Shown: positions 10,601-17,296 of the stretch, one piece after another
Layout of the letters: each line of letters begins with the position of its first letter
Numbering within the stretch: position 1 is the stretch's first letter
From: Arthrobacter cavernae
Lineage (GTDB): Bacteria; Actinomycetota; Actinomycetes; Actinomycetales; Micrococcaceae
DNA length: 64,000 nucleotides
Direction of reading: 5' to 3'
Assembly: GCF_017368795.1 (NCBI RefSeq)
Contig: NZ_JAFNLL010000018.1
Span: 27,868-91,867 of the forward strand
The notes under the pieces: model-generated
The model's input: only the letters and a program-made list of their open reading frames with translations
Told to the model about the DNA's origin: nothing
The model's database searches: none
Program-made: the position numbers and the translations under genes

Positions 10601-11378
10601 GCCTGCCGTCAGCGGCAAGGACCTCATCCCCGGCACGGACCTCCCCCATGGTCGTCCACCCGTGCGGAGTCGGCAGCGGCGTGTCCAGCGAAAGGGCCTT
10701 CCCAACAGCCGGGCGCGCCGCGATGACGATCATCTGGCCCGGGTGCAGGCCGTGCGTCAGCTCATCGAGCTCGTAGAAGCCGGTGGGCACGCCGGTCATG
10801 CCGTCGCCGCGGTGGCCGGAGGCCTCGATTTCGTCCACGGTGGATTCCATGACGTCCTTGAGCGCCACGTAGTCTTCCGCGGTACGGCGTTCGGCCACGG
10901 CGTAGATTTCGGCTTGGGCCTGGTTGACCAGGTCCTCGACTTCGCCGTCCTGGCCGTAGCCCATCTGGACGATCTTGGTGCCGGCGTTGACGAGGCGGCG
11001 CAGCACGGCGCGCTCAGCCACGATCTCGGCGTAGTAGCCGGCGTTGGCGGCGGTGGGGACGGTCTGGATGAGCTCGTGTAGGTAGGCGGGGCCGCCGATC
11101 CTGTTGATCTCACCGCGCTTGGTCAGTTCATCCGAGACCGTAACGGCGTCGGCGGGTTCGCCGCGGCCGTAGAGGTCGATGATGGATTCGTAGATGGTTT
11201 CGTGCGCGGGACGGTAGAAGTCGTGTCCGCGGACGATTTCAACGACGTCGGCGATCGCGTCCTTGGAGAGCATCATGCCGCCGAGCACAGACTGTTCTGC
11301 CGGGATGTCCTGCGGGGGTTTCCGGCTGGCGTCCGATGCCCGGGGTGCCTCGATTGAGTCCAAGTGCGTAACTGACAA
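7683..11378 (-). CDS. dnaB: Replicative DNA helicase DnaB with two inteins
   Basis: The 1231-residue precursor of the replicative helicase that unwinds DNA at the fork. Without its inteins it would be 460 residues, normal for DnaB. The N-terminal primase-interaction domain spans about 27-125. The RecA-like domain starts near 195. Walker A (ARPAVGK, then ST) is split by intein 1 after K227; Walker B is LVILDYLQL. A second intein splits DLRESG and SIEQDADMV after G738. The start is TTG at 11378, because GGAGG lies 6 bases upstream and the product then begins MSVTHLDS, as DnaB proteins do. The frame stays open to 11570, but that stretch does not look coding. The helicase can only be active after both inteins splice out. 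Confidence 0.95.
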   Translation of the reverse strand: MSVTHLDSIEAPRASDASRKPPQDIPAEQSVLGGMMLSKDAIADVVEIVRGHDFYRPAHETIYESIIDLYGRGEPADAVTVSDELTKRGEINRIGGPAYLHELIQTVPTAANAGYYAEIVAERAVLRRLVNAGTKIVQMGYGQDGEVEDLVNQAQAEIYAVAERRTAEDYVALKDVMESTVDEIEASGHRGDGMTGVPTGFYELDELTHGLHPGQMIVIAARPAVGKALSLDTPLPTPHGWTTMGEVRAGDEVLAADGRPTTVVAVTDVMLGRQCFEVTFDDGSTLVADAEHQWLTETRASRKSAQEASRSMKPTWIHAAVRTTTEIAASLRCQTKDARLNHSVVNSEPVQLPEAQLPIGPYTLGAWLGDGHSNAARVTTADPEVLMRIGEEGYETAVVDGITYSLKLPAESFTFLRSLGVLGNKHIPLRYLRASEQQRRALLAGLLDSDGTVTSSGCVQFAVTSRTLAEDARELIHSLGYRTGWSEKAVSGRSEASSTSFTITFASSDAVFGLQRKHLLHKERDARATPKRTQRFITAVRPVDSVPVRCIQVAHESHLYLAGRSFIPTHNSTFALDFARSAAIKNNLATVMFSLEMGRNEIAMRLLSAEATIGLQDLRKGTIKDEQWSKIATTMGRMNDAPLFIDDSPNMSLMEIRAKCRRLKQQHDLKLVILDYLQLMSSGKKVESRQQEVSEFSRALKLLAKELQVPVIALSQLNRGSEQRADKRPMVSDLRESGCLTADTRVLRSDTGSETTMGELFEAGAKDVPVWSLGDDLRYVERHLTHVFSTGIKPVHKLTLASGRTIRATANHPFFTYEGWRALGDLAPGDRLGVPRHVDGPSARTEWDDRQVIMLAHLIGDGSFVRRQPIRYATRDEQNITAVSEAAGFFGVTPARDDYAVARCTTLRLPAPFRLARGKRNPIAQWLDGMGLFGLRSHEKFAPESVFSLPKSQIALFLRHLWATDGSITLNKAGNGGRVYYASTSRRLVDDIARLLLRFGITARVHRATLKENYRPGYTLDVSGSDDQRRFLQEIGVHGERSANAERLLEIVKRTTPNTNVDTMPLQVWDKVRKILDDSDLSHRQFQEALGTKYCGSSLFKSAPSRQRLGRVAEVLDSAELDIEAINDLFWDSIIAIEPDGEEEVFDATVLGNHNFIANGIAVHNSIEQDADMVILLHREDVYDKESPRAGEADILIAKHRNGPTKDIVVAFQGHYSRFANMAGESGGGGF
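7884..9164 (-). mobile_element. Intein 2 in dnaB (DLRESG/S site), class 1 with LAGLIDADG endonuclease
   Basis: 427 residues (739-1165 of the precursor) between G738 and S1166. All standard splicing blocks are visible: Cys739 in CLTADTRVL (block A), TxxH as T809/H812 in TANHPFF (block B), VFDATVLGNHNFIANG (block F) and AVHN with H1164-N1165 (block G), followed by Ser +1. The two endonuclease motifs are LAHLIGDGS (855-863) and LRHLWATDG (958-966). By eye the DNA between about 8050 and 8950 has more A/T-rich codons than the flanking extein, which fits acquisition by homing. It shows no close likeness to intein 1. Confidence 0.92.
9666..10697 (-). mobile_element. Intein 1 in dnaB (Walker A site), class 3 type with LAGLIDADG endonuclease
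   Basis: 344 residues (228-571 of the precursor) inserted between K227 and S572 of the ATP-binding loop. The first residue is Ala, not the Cys or Ser of ordinary inteins. The triad of class 3 inteins is present: Trp at block B position 12 (W294 in EHQW), Cys at block F position 4 (C550 in RCIQV) and Thr at block G position 5 (T569 in THN). The C-terminal His570-Asn571 and the +1 Ser572 are also present. Two dodecapeptide motifs (LGAWLGDGH 364-372 and LLAGLLDSDG 442-451) mark an inserted homing endonuclease. Their acidic residues are retained, so it may still be active. Confidence 0.9.
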
Positions 11379-11533
11379 AGCCGTCCTCCATTGTGTACCG
11401 CGGCAGAAATCTACCGACGGTGCGTAAAGCGCAGGTGACCCGGCATGGATTGCCCTGGGTTTCCGGTGCCCGCCCGTTGATCCCGTTGTATCAACGGGGG
11501 CAGACATTTTCCGTTGTCCCCAGTTTCCACAAC

Positions 11534-11980
11534 TTATCCACAGAACATTCCACAGCGCATGTTTGAGCACGGCTGGAAGGGTGCCCGCGGGCCTGGAAAA
11601 GGGCGGACCTCATACCTGAAACAGGTACCTCAGCTACGTTAGCCCTGCTTTTCCGAGCCGCCAACTGGGCCCTGTGGACAACGTGTGGAATACCTCCCCC
11701 TGGTTGTGCACAGCCTGTGCATTGCCCTGTGGACAGAGAAATTCTTTTCCCGGAAAATAGTCTCTGAGCTGGGAAAATACGCTTGGCGGCGTGTGGATTA
11801 AAGAAATTTTGGCCCTACAGTCATCCACAGCTGGCACACCCGGCGCGCCGCTTCAGCGCGCAGCAAACGGACACCAAGGCACAAAACATGCCCCAACTGT
11901 GATGCGCCGCATATTGCCTGCCGAAATTTGACAGTCCCTTCTCGGAAGTCTATGCCGGTCCCGGAATGTGCTGTGGATAA
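11534..11980. promoter_or_regulatory. Cluster of DnaA-box-like nonamers in the dnaB upstream gap
   Basis: The 627-base gap 11379-12005 holds no credible gene. It contains perfect TTATCCACA boxes at 11534-11542 (plus) and 11972-11980 (minus) and a TTGTCCACA at 11673-11681 (minus). One-mismatch copies lie at 11728-11736 (minus), 11792-11800 (minus) and 11821-11829 (plus). The interval also has A/T-richer patches (about 11735-11815). This is either a DnaA-binding regulatory or titration site for dnaB and the divergent gene, or a remnant of an origin. dnaA and dnaN are not in this window. Confidence 0.6.
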
Positions 11981-12005
11981 CTGCGATCTGGCATAAGCTC
12001 TAAGC

Positions 12006-12485
12006 ATGGGTCTGAGTCTGGGTGACGTACTGATGATCGGACTGCCTCTAATCGTGCTTGCTGCGGTCCTGTGGGGGCTCACGGAAGCCTTCAAACCACG
12101 CGACACCGGGACCTCCGACGCGGAGCGCTACCAGCGTGAACTGGCGGTCCGTTCGGCCGCCCATCAGGCCGCCCAGTCTCAGGCCGCCATGGCGGCCCGG
12201 GCCCGGGTGGAGGCCTCCACCAAGCCCAGCCAAAACGAGGCCCAGCAGACGCAGCAGGACCAGCAGTCCCGGGCTGCCCTGAAGGCCCAGGCCGGCTCCA
12301 GCCCCCGCGCGGGGCAGGCCGGCTACCAGGGCCCGGTCCTGCCCAATGGCCAACTGAATCCGCAGTTCGCCCTTCAGCTGCAGGCCATGGCGCGCAGCGG
12401 CCAGAAAATCCAGGCCATCAGGCTCCTGCGGCAGGCAACGCATTCGGACCTGTTGACCGCCAAAAACTACATAGATCGGCTCTAA
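12006..12485 (+). CDS. Small membrane protein with L7/L12-like C-terminal motif
   Basis: 159 residues. An N-terminal membrane segment (about 7-27, VLMIGLPLIVLAAVLWGL) is followed by a long Ala/Gln-rich, probably coiled or disordered linker (about 35-115). The C-terminal segment MARSGQKIQAIRLLRQATH resembles the helix-turn region of the ribosomal L7/L12 C-terminal domain (KxxxIKxxRexTgxxLxxAK). A TAAGCT hexamer 7 bases before the ATG and the lack of a clear ribosome-binding site suggest a leaderless transcript. A perfect DnaA box overlaps the presumed -35 area. It is followed 3 bases later by a related gene. The function is unknown; actinobacterial genes like this are usually called hypothetical. 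Confidence 0.75.
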   Translation: MGLSLGDVLMIGLPLIVLAAVLWGLTEAFKPRDTGTSDAERYQRELAVRSAAHQAAQSQAAMAARARVEASTKPSQNEAQQTQQDQQSRAALKAQAGSSPRAGQAGYQGPVLPNGQLNPQFALQLQAMARSGQKIQAIRLLRQATHSDLLTAKNYIDRL

Positions 12486-12488
12486 AGC

Positions 12489-13061
12489 ATGGATTCACTG
12501 TTGGTACCCGTCATGATCCTCATCGCGGTCATCGTCGGAGTGCTGTTGATCAGCCGCAGCGTGGCCCGCCGCGCGGCAGGCCACCGGGAACACGCCGCCG
12601 CCGCGAAGGTGCGCAAGGATCCCGCCGAACTCGCACGCGAATCCGCTGCCAAGCTCAGCGAGGAACAGCACCGCAAGCTCTACTCGCTCATCGCGCAGGG
12701 CCAGGCCATGGCGGCGATCAAGCTATACCTGGAGGCAACCGGAGAGGGCCTGCGGGCCTCGCGCGACGCCGTCGGCGCCTTGGCTTCACACCCGCAGCCC
12801 TTCACCCTGCCGGGCGCAGCGGCACCGGACGCGGCCTCGGACGACGAACCCGAGCACTTCACCTACCGGTACCGGGCGATTGCCAGCAAGGGCGACGTCA
12901 CGCGCGAAGTCAGCAGCAACATGCTCAACGACGAAATCTACGGGCGCATCCGGACGCTGGCCAAGAGCGGCGACGTCGAGGCCGCCGCCGTGGCACTCAC
13001 GCGGCACTCGGACATTTCCATGAAGCAGGCCCTCGAGTTCATCGAACTCCTGGACGACTAA
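12489..13061 (+). CDS. Membrane-anchored protein with L7/L12-like repeats
   Basis: 190 residues. An N-terminal membrane helix (about 4-22) and a basic stretch lead to two soluble segments. The first, LYSLIAQGQAMAAIKLYLEA followed by TGEGLRASRDAV (about 65-95), matches the L7/L12 C-terminal pattern also seen in the preceding protein. The second, RIRTLAKSGDVEAAAVALTR followed by HSDISMKQALEFIELL (about 152-188), looks like a degenerate copy. The gene starts 3 bases after its neighbour stops, so the pair is probably co-translated and arose by duplication. A cytosolic domain able to bind translation factors is one possibility by analogy with L7/L12. That is inference only. Confidence 0.75.
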   Translation: MDSLLVPVMILIAVIVGVLLISRSVARRAAGHREHAAAAKVRKDPAELARESAAKLSEEQHRKLYSLIAQGQAMAAIKLYLEATGEGLRASRDAVGALASHPQPFTLPGAAAPDAASDDEPEHFTYRYRAIASKGDVTREVSSNMLNDEIYGRIRTLAKSGDVEAAAVALTRHSDISMKQALEFIELLDD

Positions 13062-13086
13062 GTCCCCCGGCGCGCCTGCGGCACGG

Positions 13087-13467
13087 CTAGAAGTCGAACA
13101 GCTCGCCCAGCCAGCCTTCCTTCTTCTTGGGCTTGCGGCGGTCGTAGTCGCGGTCGTAGCCCTGCTTGCCATAGCTGCGGTCGTCGTACCGCGGCTTGTC
13201 CCGCTGGGCGTACCGCGGGTCCGTGCTGTTGTAAGCAGGGGTGCCATAGAGCGGCGGGGGCGTGAGCCGCGGCTCGGGCAGCGGCGGCACCGGCGGGGCC
13301 GCAGGCGGCTGTGCGGGAGCCGCGCCGAATCCGCCGGAGGCGCGGTCGATGATCTTGTCGAGCTCGCCGCGGTCCAGCCACACTCCCCTGCACTGCGGGC
13401 AGTAGTCGATCTCCACACCGCTGCGTTCGCTCATCACCAGGTCAATTGAATCCACAGGACACTTCAT
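13087..13467 (-). CDS. TFIIB-type zinc-ribbon protein
   Basis: A 126-residue protein. The N-terminus carries a zf-TFIIB ribbon (MKCPVDSIDL, then DYCPQCRGVWLDRGELDKI, about 3-40), with the first cysteine at position 3 and a CxxC pair near 23-26. The rest is Pro-rich (about 50-75), then Arg/Asp/Tyr/Lys-rich and low in complexity, ending in WLGELFDF. Proteins of this family bind zinc and their role is not known. The low-complexity tail suggests an interaction surface. It converges on the membrane-protein pair, with a 25-base gap between stops. Confidence 0.8.
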   Translation of the reverse strand: MKCPVDSIDLVMSERSGVEIDYCPQCRGVWLDRGELDKIIDRASGGFGAAPAQPPAAPPVPPLPEPRLTPPPLYGTPAYNSTDPRYAQRDKPRYDDRSYGKQGYDRDYDRRKPKKKEGWLGELFDF

Positions 13468-13529
13468 GACCGGCTCAACGATCCAGCCCCCGGAAAAGTT
13501 CGGGCGCCGGAAAAGTCGGGCGCAGCGGT

Positions 13530-14156
13530 TCAGCGGCCGCCGGAGATGCCTGCGAGCAGCTGCTCGAACGGCAGCGAGACCATCGGATCCGCCTTGCGGC
13601 GCGGCTGCGGCCCGCTTAGGAGTTGCACCAGCTCCCCCGCGGCACGCTCCACCCGCTCGGATAGCGGCGAGGCGCCGTTGTCGGTGTTTCCCCAGTCCTG
13701 GGGGCCCGCGAAGACGGACGTCTGGGTCGTCCGCGTCCGGAGGTAGCTGAAGAGGGGCCGCATGGCGTGGTCAATGACCATCTGGTGCCGGTCCGAGCCG
13801 CCCGTGGCGCCGAGGAGGGCGGCCTTGCCGTCCAGGGACTTGGGGTCCAGGACGTCGATGAAGGACTTGAACAGGCCGCTGTAGGAGGCGCTGAAGACGG
13901 GCGAGACGGCGATGATGGCGTCCGAGTCCTCGACGCCGGCGATCACCTCGGCGAGGCGGGGAGCCGCGTAGCCGGTGACGAAGTTGTTGGCGATGTCCAC
14001 GGCCAGGTCCCGGAGCTCGATGACGTCCACCTGCGCCTCATAGCCCGCCTGGGCCAGCTGGCGCTTTGCGGAGGCGGCGAGCTGGTCGGCCAGCAGCCTG
14101 CTCGACGACGGGACGCCCAGTCCGGCGGAAAGTACGGTTATGCGGCGGGTCTCCAT
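13530..14156 (-). CDS. NADPH-dependent FMN reductase-like flavoprotein (CE1759 type)
   Basis: 208 residues with a flavodoxin-like fold. The N-terminal TVLSAGLGVPSSSRLLADQL (about 8-27) is the phosphate-binding loop for FMN. AVSPVFSASYSGLFKSFID (about 83-101) is the typical NAD(P)H:FMN reductase segment, and GGSDRHQMVIDHAMRPLF follows. The sequence fits the actinobacterial group often paired with luciferase-like monooxygenases, to which it would supply reduced flavin. No such partner is adjacent here. AGGAGATCGCC precedes the ATG. The gap to the upstream PhzF gene is 90 bases, so it may have its own promoter. Confidence 0.85.
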   Translation of the reverse strand: METRRITVLSAGLGVPSSSRLLADQLAASAKRQLAQAGYEAQVDVIELRDLAVDIANNFVTGYAAPRLAEVIAGVEDSDAIIAVSPVFSASYSGLFKSFIDVLDPKSLDGKAALLGATGGSDRHQMVIDHAMRPLFSYLRTRTTQTSVFAGPQDWGNTDNGASPLSERVERAAGELVQLLSGPQPRRKADPMVSLPFEQLLAGISGGR

Positions 14157-14246
14157 GGCGATCTCCTGTTGCTCGGTGGCTCATAAACAGTACATGCGTT
14201 TGCATCTACATTCACAAACCGGGGAGCCGCGGGATTTATTCCAGCC

Positions 14247-15098
14247 CTACAGCTGCACGCTCCCGCGGATGCACGTGACCGAGTTCCCGCCCACCCAGAT
14301 ATCCTCGCCGTCCGCCTCGACGTGGATGCGCCCCGCCCTGCCCAGCACCGTCCCCTGGGCCGCCACGTACTGCCTGGGTGCCCGGCCGCTGCCGATGAGC
14401 CACTGGGCCACCCCGGCGTTGAAGCTGCCCGTCACAGGGTCCTCCACCATGGCATCGCCTGGAATGAACGTGCGGACCTCGAAATCCACGCCGGCACCGG
14501 GGGCATGCGGGCCAACAATGCCCACGTTCAGCTCCCCCATCGCCGCAAGATCCGGCTCGATCGCCAGCACCTGCGCGGCCGATTCAAGCAGCACGCCGAT
14601 CCACTGCGGGCCGTTGACCAGCCACGACGCGCCCAGCAACGCTGTCTCCGGCAGGCGCAGGCCTGCGGCAAGCTGCACCAGCGTGGCCTCGTCCACGGGA
14701 CCGGAGCGCGTCAGAGGCGGGGCAGCAAACGCCAGCCAGCCGCCGTCGTGCTTGATCCTGACCAGGCCCGCGCCGCACTCCTGGACCACCACACCGTCCT
14801 GCTTCGGCACGCCGCCCGCCTCCAGCCAGGCATGCGCGGAGCCGAGCGTGGGGTGCCCGGCGAAGGGGAACTCCTCGCTGCCCGTGAAGATCCGGACGCG
14901 GTAGTCGGCGGCCGGATCGGTGGGCGGCAGCAGGAACGTGGTCTCGGAGAGGTTGGTCCAGTTCGCGAAGTGCTGCATCGTCTCGCTGCTGAGGCCTTCG
15001 GCATCGACGACGACGGCGAGCGGGTTGCCGCAGTAGGGCTCGGCGGAGAAGACATCCACTTGGGCAAAGGGCCTGGCGCGCAGGGCATCGGGGTTCAC
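14247..15098 (-). CDS. PhzF family isomerase/epimerase-like protein
   Basis: 283 residues, the usual length for PhzF proteins, which have two diaminopimelate-epimerase-like halves. The N-terminal QVDVFSAEPYCGNPLAVVVD and the middle GSEEFPFAGHPTLGSAHAWL motif are diagnostic. DPVTGSFNAGVAQWLI occurs in the second half. The catalytic Glu of PhzF falls near residue 47 (NLSETTFL). The start is GTG at 15098. The true substrate is unknown for most members, and phenazine synthesis is not implied because no other phz genes are present. Confidence 0.87.
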   Translation of the reverse strand: MNPDALRARPFAQVDVFSAEPYCGNPLAVVVDAEGLSSETMQHFANWTNLSETTFLLPPTDPAADYRVRIFTGSEEFPFAGHPTLGSAHAWLEAGGVPKQDGVVVQECGAGLVRIKHDGGWLAFAAPPLTRSGPVDEATLVQLAAGLRLPETALLGASWLVNGPQWIGVLLESAAQVLAIEPDLAAMGELNVGIVGPHAPGAGVDFEVRTFIPGDAMVEDPVTGSFNAGVAQWLIGSGRAPRQYVAAQGTVLGRAGRIHVEADGEDIWVGGNSVTCIRGSVQL

Positions 15099-15237
15099 CG
15101 CTGCAGGCTATCACCGGGGCTGACAAGCTCGACGACGTGGACCGTGGCGTCCTCGCCGAGCTGGTCCGCACGGGCTACGGCCACGTCATGGCCGAGCTGC
15201 ACCGACACCTGAGGCTGCGTTGGGTTAAAGCGAAAGA

Positions 15238-15266
15238 CCCCCGCCACCGGAATTCGGTAGCGGGGG
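15238..15266 (-). terminator. Terminator of the rpsF-ssb-rpsR-rplI operon
   Basis: Arms 15238-15249 and 15255-15266 (12 bp with one G-U wobble in the RNA) surround a 5-base loop. On the minus strand the hairpin is followed by TCTTTCGC. It lies 33 bases beyond the rplI stop. Confidence 0.8.
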
Positions 15267-15298
15267 CCTCTCGTGCAGTCAGAAACTGACTACTGCTA

Positions 15299-15748
15299 CT
15301 ACTTGCTTACGACCTCGAGGTCGATAACAGCAGAAACGTCCTCGTGCAGGCGGACGTTGGCCTGGTACGAACCAACAGACTTGATGTGGTTCGGCAGTTC
15401 AACGTTGCGCTTGTCGATGGCGCCGAGGCCAGCGGCCTCAACTGCAGCAGCGACGTCAGCCGGCTTGACGGTGCCGAAGAGACGACCGGACTCGCCGGCC
15501 TTCACTACGAGCTTGACCTTCTTGGAGGACAGCGCAGCAGCCTGGGCCTGTGCAGCTTCAACAGAAGCGTGCGCACGAGCAGCGCGGGCAGCCTTGATGG
15601 ACTCAACCTGCTTCTCGCCACCCTTGGACCAGGTCAGAGCGAAGCCGCGGGGCAGCAGGTAGTTACGTGCGTAACCGTCCTTGACCTCGACAACGTCGCC
15701 AGCAGCACCGAGACCGGTAACTTCGTGGGTCAGAATGAGCTTTGCCAT
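15299..15748 (-). CDS. rplI: 50S ribosomal protein L9
   Basis: 149 residues, the normal length. The N-terminal rRNA-binding domain [20 protein letters not shown] and [16 protein letters not shown] (about 22-37) are the family signature. The long connecting helix (about 40-75, Ala/Lys/Glu-rich) and the C-terminal domain ([16 protein letters not shown]) follow. L9 binds 23S rRNA near the L1 stalk base and helps keep the reading frame. It is the last gene of the conserved rpsF-ssb-rpsR-rplI operon, 17 bases downstream of rpsR. Confidence 0.97.
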   Translation of the reverse strand: MAKLILTHEVTGLGAAGDVVEVKDGYARNYLLPRGFALTWSKGGEKQVESIKAARAARAHASVEAAQAQAAALSSKKVKLVVKAGESGRLFGTVKPADVAAAVEAAGLGAIDKRNVELPNHIKSVGSYQANVRLHEDVSAVIDLEVVSK

Positions 15749-15765
15749 GTTAGTTAGTCCCTTCC

Positions 15766-16005
15766 TTAGCCGCGGCCAGCGCCGGAGTAGGGCAGCAGAG
15801 CAACTTCGCGGGCGTTCTTGATTGCCTGTGCGATCTTGCGCTGTTCCTGAACCGTGACGCCAGTGACGCGACGTGCGCGGATCTTTCCGCGGTCAGAGAT
15901 GAACTTGCGCAGCAGTGCTACGTCCTTGTAGTCGATGACAGTGATGTCAGCGGCCTTCAAGGGGTTGGACTTTGGTTTGGGCTTACGGAGTTCAGCCTTA
16001 GCCAT
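15766..16005 (-). CDS. rpsR: 30S ribosomal protein S18
   Basis: 79 residues. The core [22 protein letters not shown] and [19 protein letters not shown] is the S18 signature. It binds 16S rRNA as a heterodimer with S6. There is no CxxC zinc pair, so it is the zinc-independent form. The gene lies between ssb (128 bases upstream, with a hairpin in the gap) and rplI. A GGAGCTCC stretch serves as the ribosome-binding site. Confidence 0.97.
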   Translation of the reverse strand: MAKAELRKPKPKSNPLKAADITVIDYKDVALLRKFISDRGKIRARRVTGVTVQEQRKIAQAIKNAREVALLPYSGAGRG

Positions 16006-16028
16006 CGTGGAGCTCCTATTCTATGGAG

Positions 16029-16050
16029 CCCGTGGATATTGATCCACGGG
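16029..16050 (-). other. Hairpin in the ssb-rpsR spacer
   Basis: Perfect 9-bp arms (16029-16037 and 16042-16050) with loop ATTG, 23 bases upstream of the rpsR start. No U-tract follows, so it is more likely an mRNA processing, stability or translational-control structure than a terminator. Function is inferred only. Confidence 0.45.
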
Positions 16051-16133
16051 ATGGTGGTGTTCGACGGCGGTTGCCGTCCGGGTGCCTCGCGGCACTTCCG
16101 GCGGGTTCCGGCGTCGGACGATTTCTGTTTGTT

Positions 16134-16706
16134 TTAGAAGGGAGGTTCGGAATCCGGGCCGTTGCCCCAGCCGCCGCCTGCATTGCTGACCCCGGGCGTA
16201 GCCCAAGGATCTTCCTGCGCTGCGGGCTGGTTGCCGCCCCAGGTTCCACCGGAGTTGCCGCCCTGGTTTGCACCAGCGCCGCCTCCGAAGCCACCGCTGT
16301 TACCGCCGCCGAAGCCGCCCTGGCCACCCTGGGCGCCGGAGCGCTGGGTGCGGTTGACCTTGGCATTGGCGTAACGCAGGCTCGGGCCGATTTCATCGAC
16401 TTCGAGCTCGATAACGGTGCGCTTCTCGCCTTCCTTCGTTTCGTAGGAACGGCTCTTCAAACGGCCGGAAACGATGACGCGCATGCCCTTGGTAAGGGAT
16501 TCGGCCACGTTCTCGGCTGCTTCGCGCCATACCGATGCGCGGAGGAACAGGGTTTCCCCGTCCTTCCACTCATTGGACTGGCGGTCAAAGGTCCTGGGAG
16601 TAGAAGCGATGGTGAAGTTCGCTACTGCCGAGCCAGACGGTGTGAACCGCAGCTCCGGGTCATTGGTGAGATTACCGATGACCGTAATAGTGGTTTCGCC
16701 TGCCAT
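16134..16706 (-). CDS. ssb: Single-stranded DNA-binding protein
   Basis: 190 residues. The N-terminal OB fold (about 1-110) begins [20 protein letters not shown] and contains [20 protein letters not shown]. It is followed by a Gly/Asn/Gln-rich flexible linker (about 115-178) and the acidic tip DSEPPF, close to the consensus DDDIPF that recruits repair and replication partners. It coats single-stranded DNA at forks. It sits in the conserved rpsF-ssb-rpsR-rplI operon near dnaB, as in other actinobacteria. Confidence 0.97.
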   Translation of the reverse strand: MAGETTITVIGNLTNDPELRFTPSGSAVANFTIASTPRTFDRQSNEWKDGETLFLRASVWREAAENVAESLTKGMRVIVSGRLKSRSYETKEGEKRTVIELEVDEIGPSLRYANAKVNRTQRSGAQGGQGGFGGGNSGGFGGGAGANQGGNSGGTWGGNQPAAQEDPWATPGVSNAGGGWGNGPDSEPPF

Positions 16707-16762
16707 CTACTGCCTCCTTGTTCGTTCCTGCGGGATAAAGATTGAAAAGCCTGGAGCTGAAA

Positions 16763-17068
16763 TTACTCAGCAACGACCTTCTGGTCTTCGGGGCGGATGA
16801 TCTTGGTGCGCATGATGGTCTCGTTGAGAGACAACTGGCGGTCAAGTTCCTTGGCGGTAGCCGGAGCAGCGGTGAAGTTCACCACGGCGTAGATACCTTC
16901 GGACTTCTTCTTGATGTCGTAAGCCAGACGGCGACGGCCCCAGATGTCAACCTTTTCGATGGTTCCACCATCGTTGGTGATGACGGTGAGGAACTTCTGA
17001 AGCGACGGCTCTACGGTACGCTCTTCGACCTCGGGGTCGATGATTACCATCAATTCGTAAGGACGCAT
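16763..17068 (-). CDS. rpsF: 30S ribosomal protein S6
   Basis: 101 residues from the ATG at 17068. [20 protein letters not shown] and [20 protein letters not shown] are diagnostic of S6, which pairs with S18 on the 30S platform. An in-frame GTG lies at 17080 but falls inside the AGGAGGTGGG ribosome-binding site, so the ATG is preferred. It is the first gene of the operon, with ssb 56 bases downstream. The 5' leader contains two hairpins. Confidence 0.96.
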   Translation of the reverse strand: MRPYELMVIIDPEVEERTVEPSLQKFLTVITNDGGTIEKVDIWGRRRLAYDIKKKSEGIYAVVNFTAAPATAKELDRQLSLNETIMRTKIIRPEDQKVVAE

Positions 17069-17097
17069 ATGTGAACCCACCTCCTTTGGGCTAAGCG

Positions 17098-17172
17098 GTT
17101 ACGGTATTTCCGTAACAGGAGGTTCATTTGCGATGCCGTGGGTCCGCCCGCCACCGGAAATTCGGCAGCGGG
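17098..17172 (-). promoter_or_regulatory. rpsF leader hairpins, possible S6:S18 control element
   Basis: The rpsF leader holds two hairpins. Hairpin 1 (17147-17172) is a 10-bp stem with two central G-U wobbles. Hairpin 2 (17098-17116) is a perfect 7-bp stem GTTACGG/CCGTAAC with a 5-base loop, ending 29 bases before the ATG. S6:S18 autoregulates rpsF in several phyla through a stem with a CCG bulge. CCG occurs in hairpin 1, but I cannot show it is bulged. A possible promoter, TTGGAC-N16-GATATT on the minus strand, lies just upstream (about 17188-17216). Confidence 0.4.
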
Positions 17173-17296
17173 ACGTAGCACAGACTTCAATATCCTAGTC
17201 CATCTCCCGTGTCCAATGCTATTCGGCGGGTTCGCGGGGCAGAACGGGCGAGTCGGCGTATGTGGAAAACCGGGACGCCAGCGGCAAACTAACTCC

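Noticed and set aside
11634..11837. Short minus-strand frame in the dnaB upstream gap
   Set aside because: There is no ribosome-binding site, no codon bias and no recognisable protein. The interval is better explained by DnaA-box-like sites.
11379..12005. Chromosomal origin oriC
   Set aside because: The boxes are suggestive, but dnaA and dnaN are not adjacent and no clear unwinding element was seen. Kept only as a DnaA-box cluster.
14247..15098. Phenazine biosynthesis locus
   Set aside because: Only a PhzF-like protein is present. The family is widespread without phenazine synthesis.
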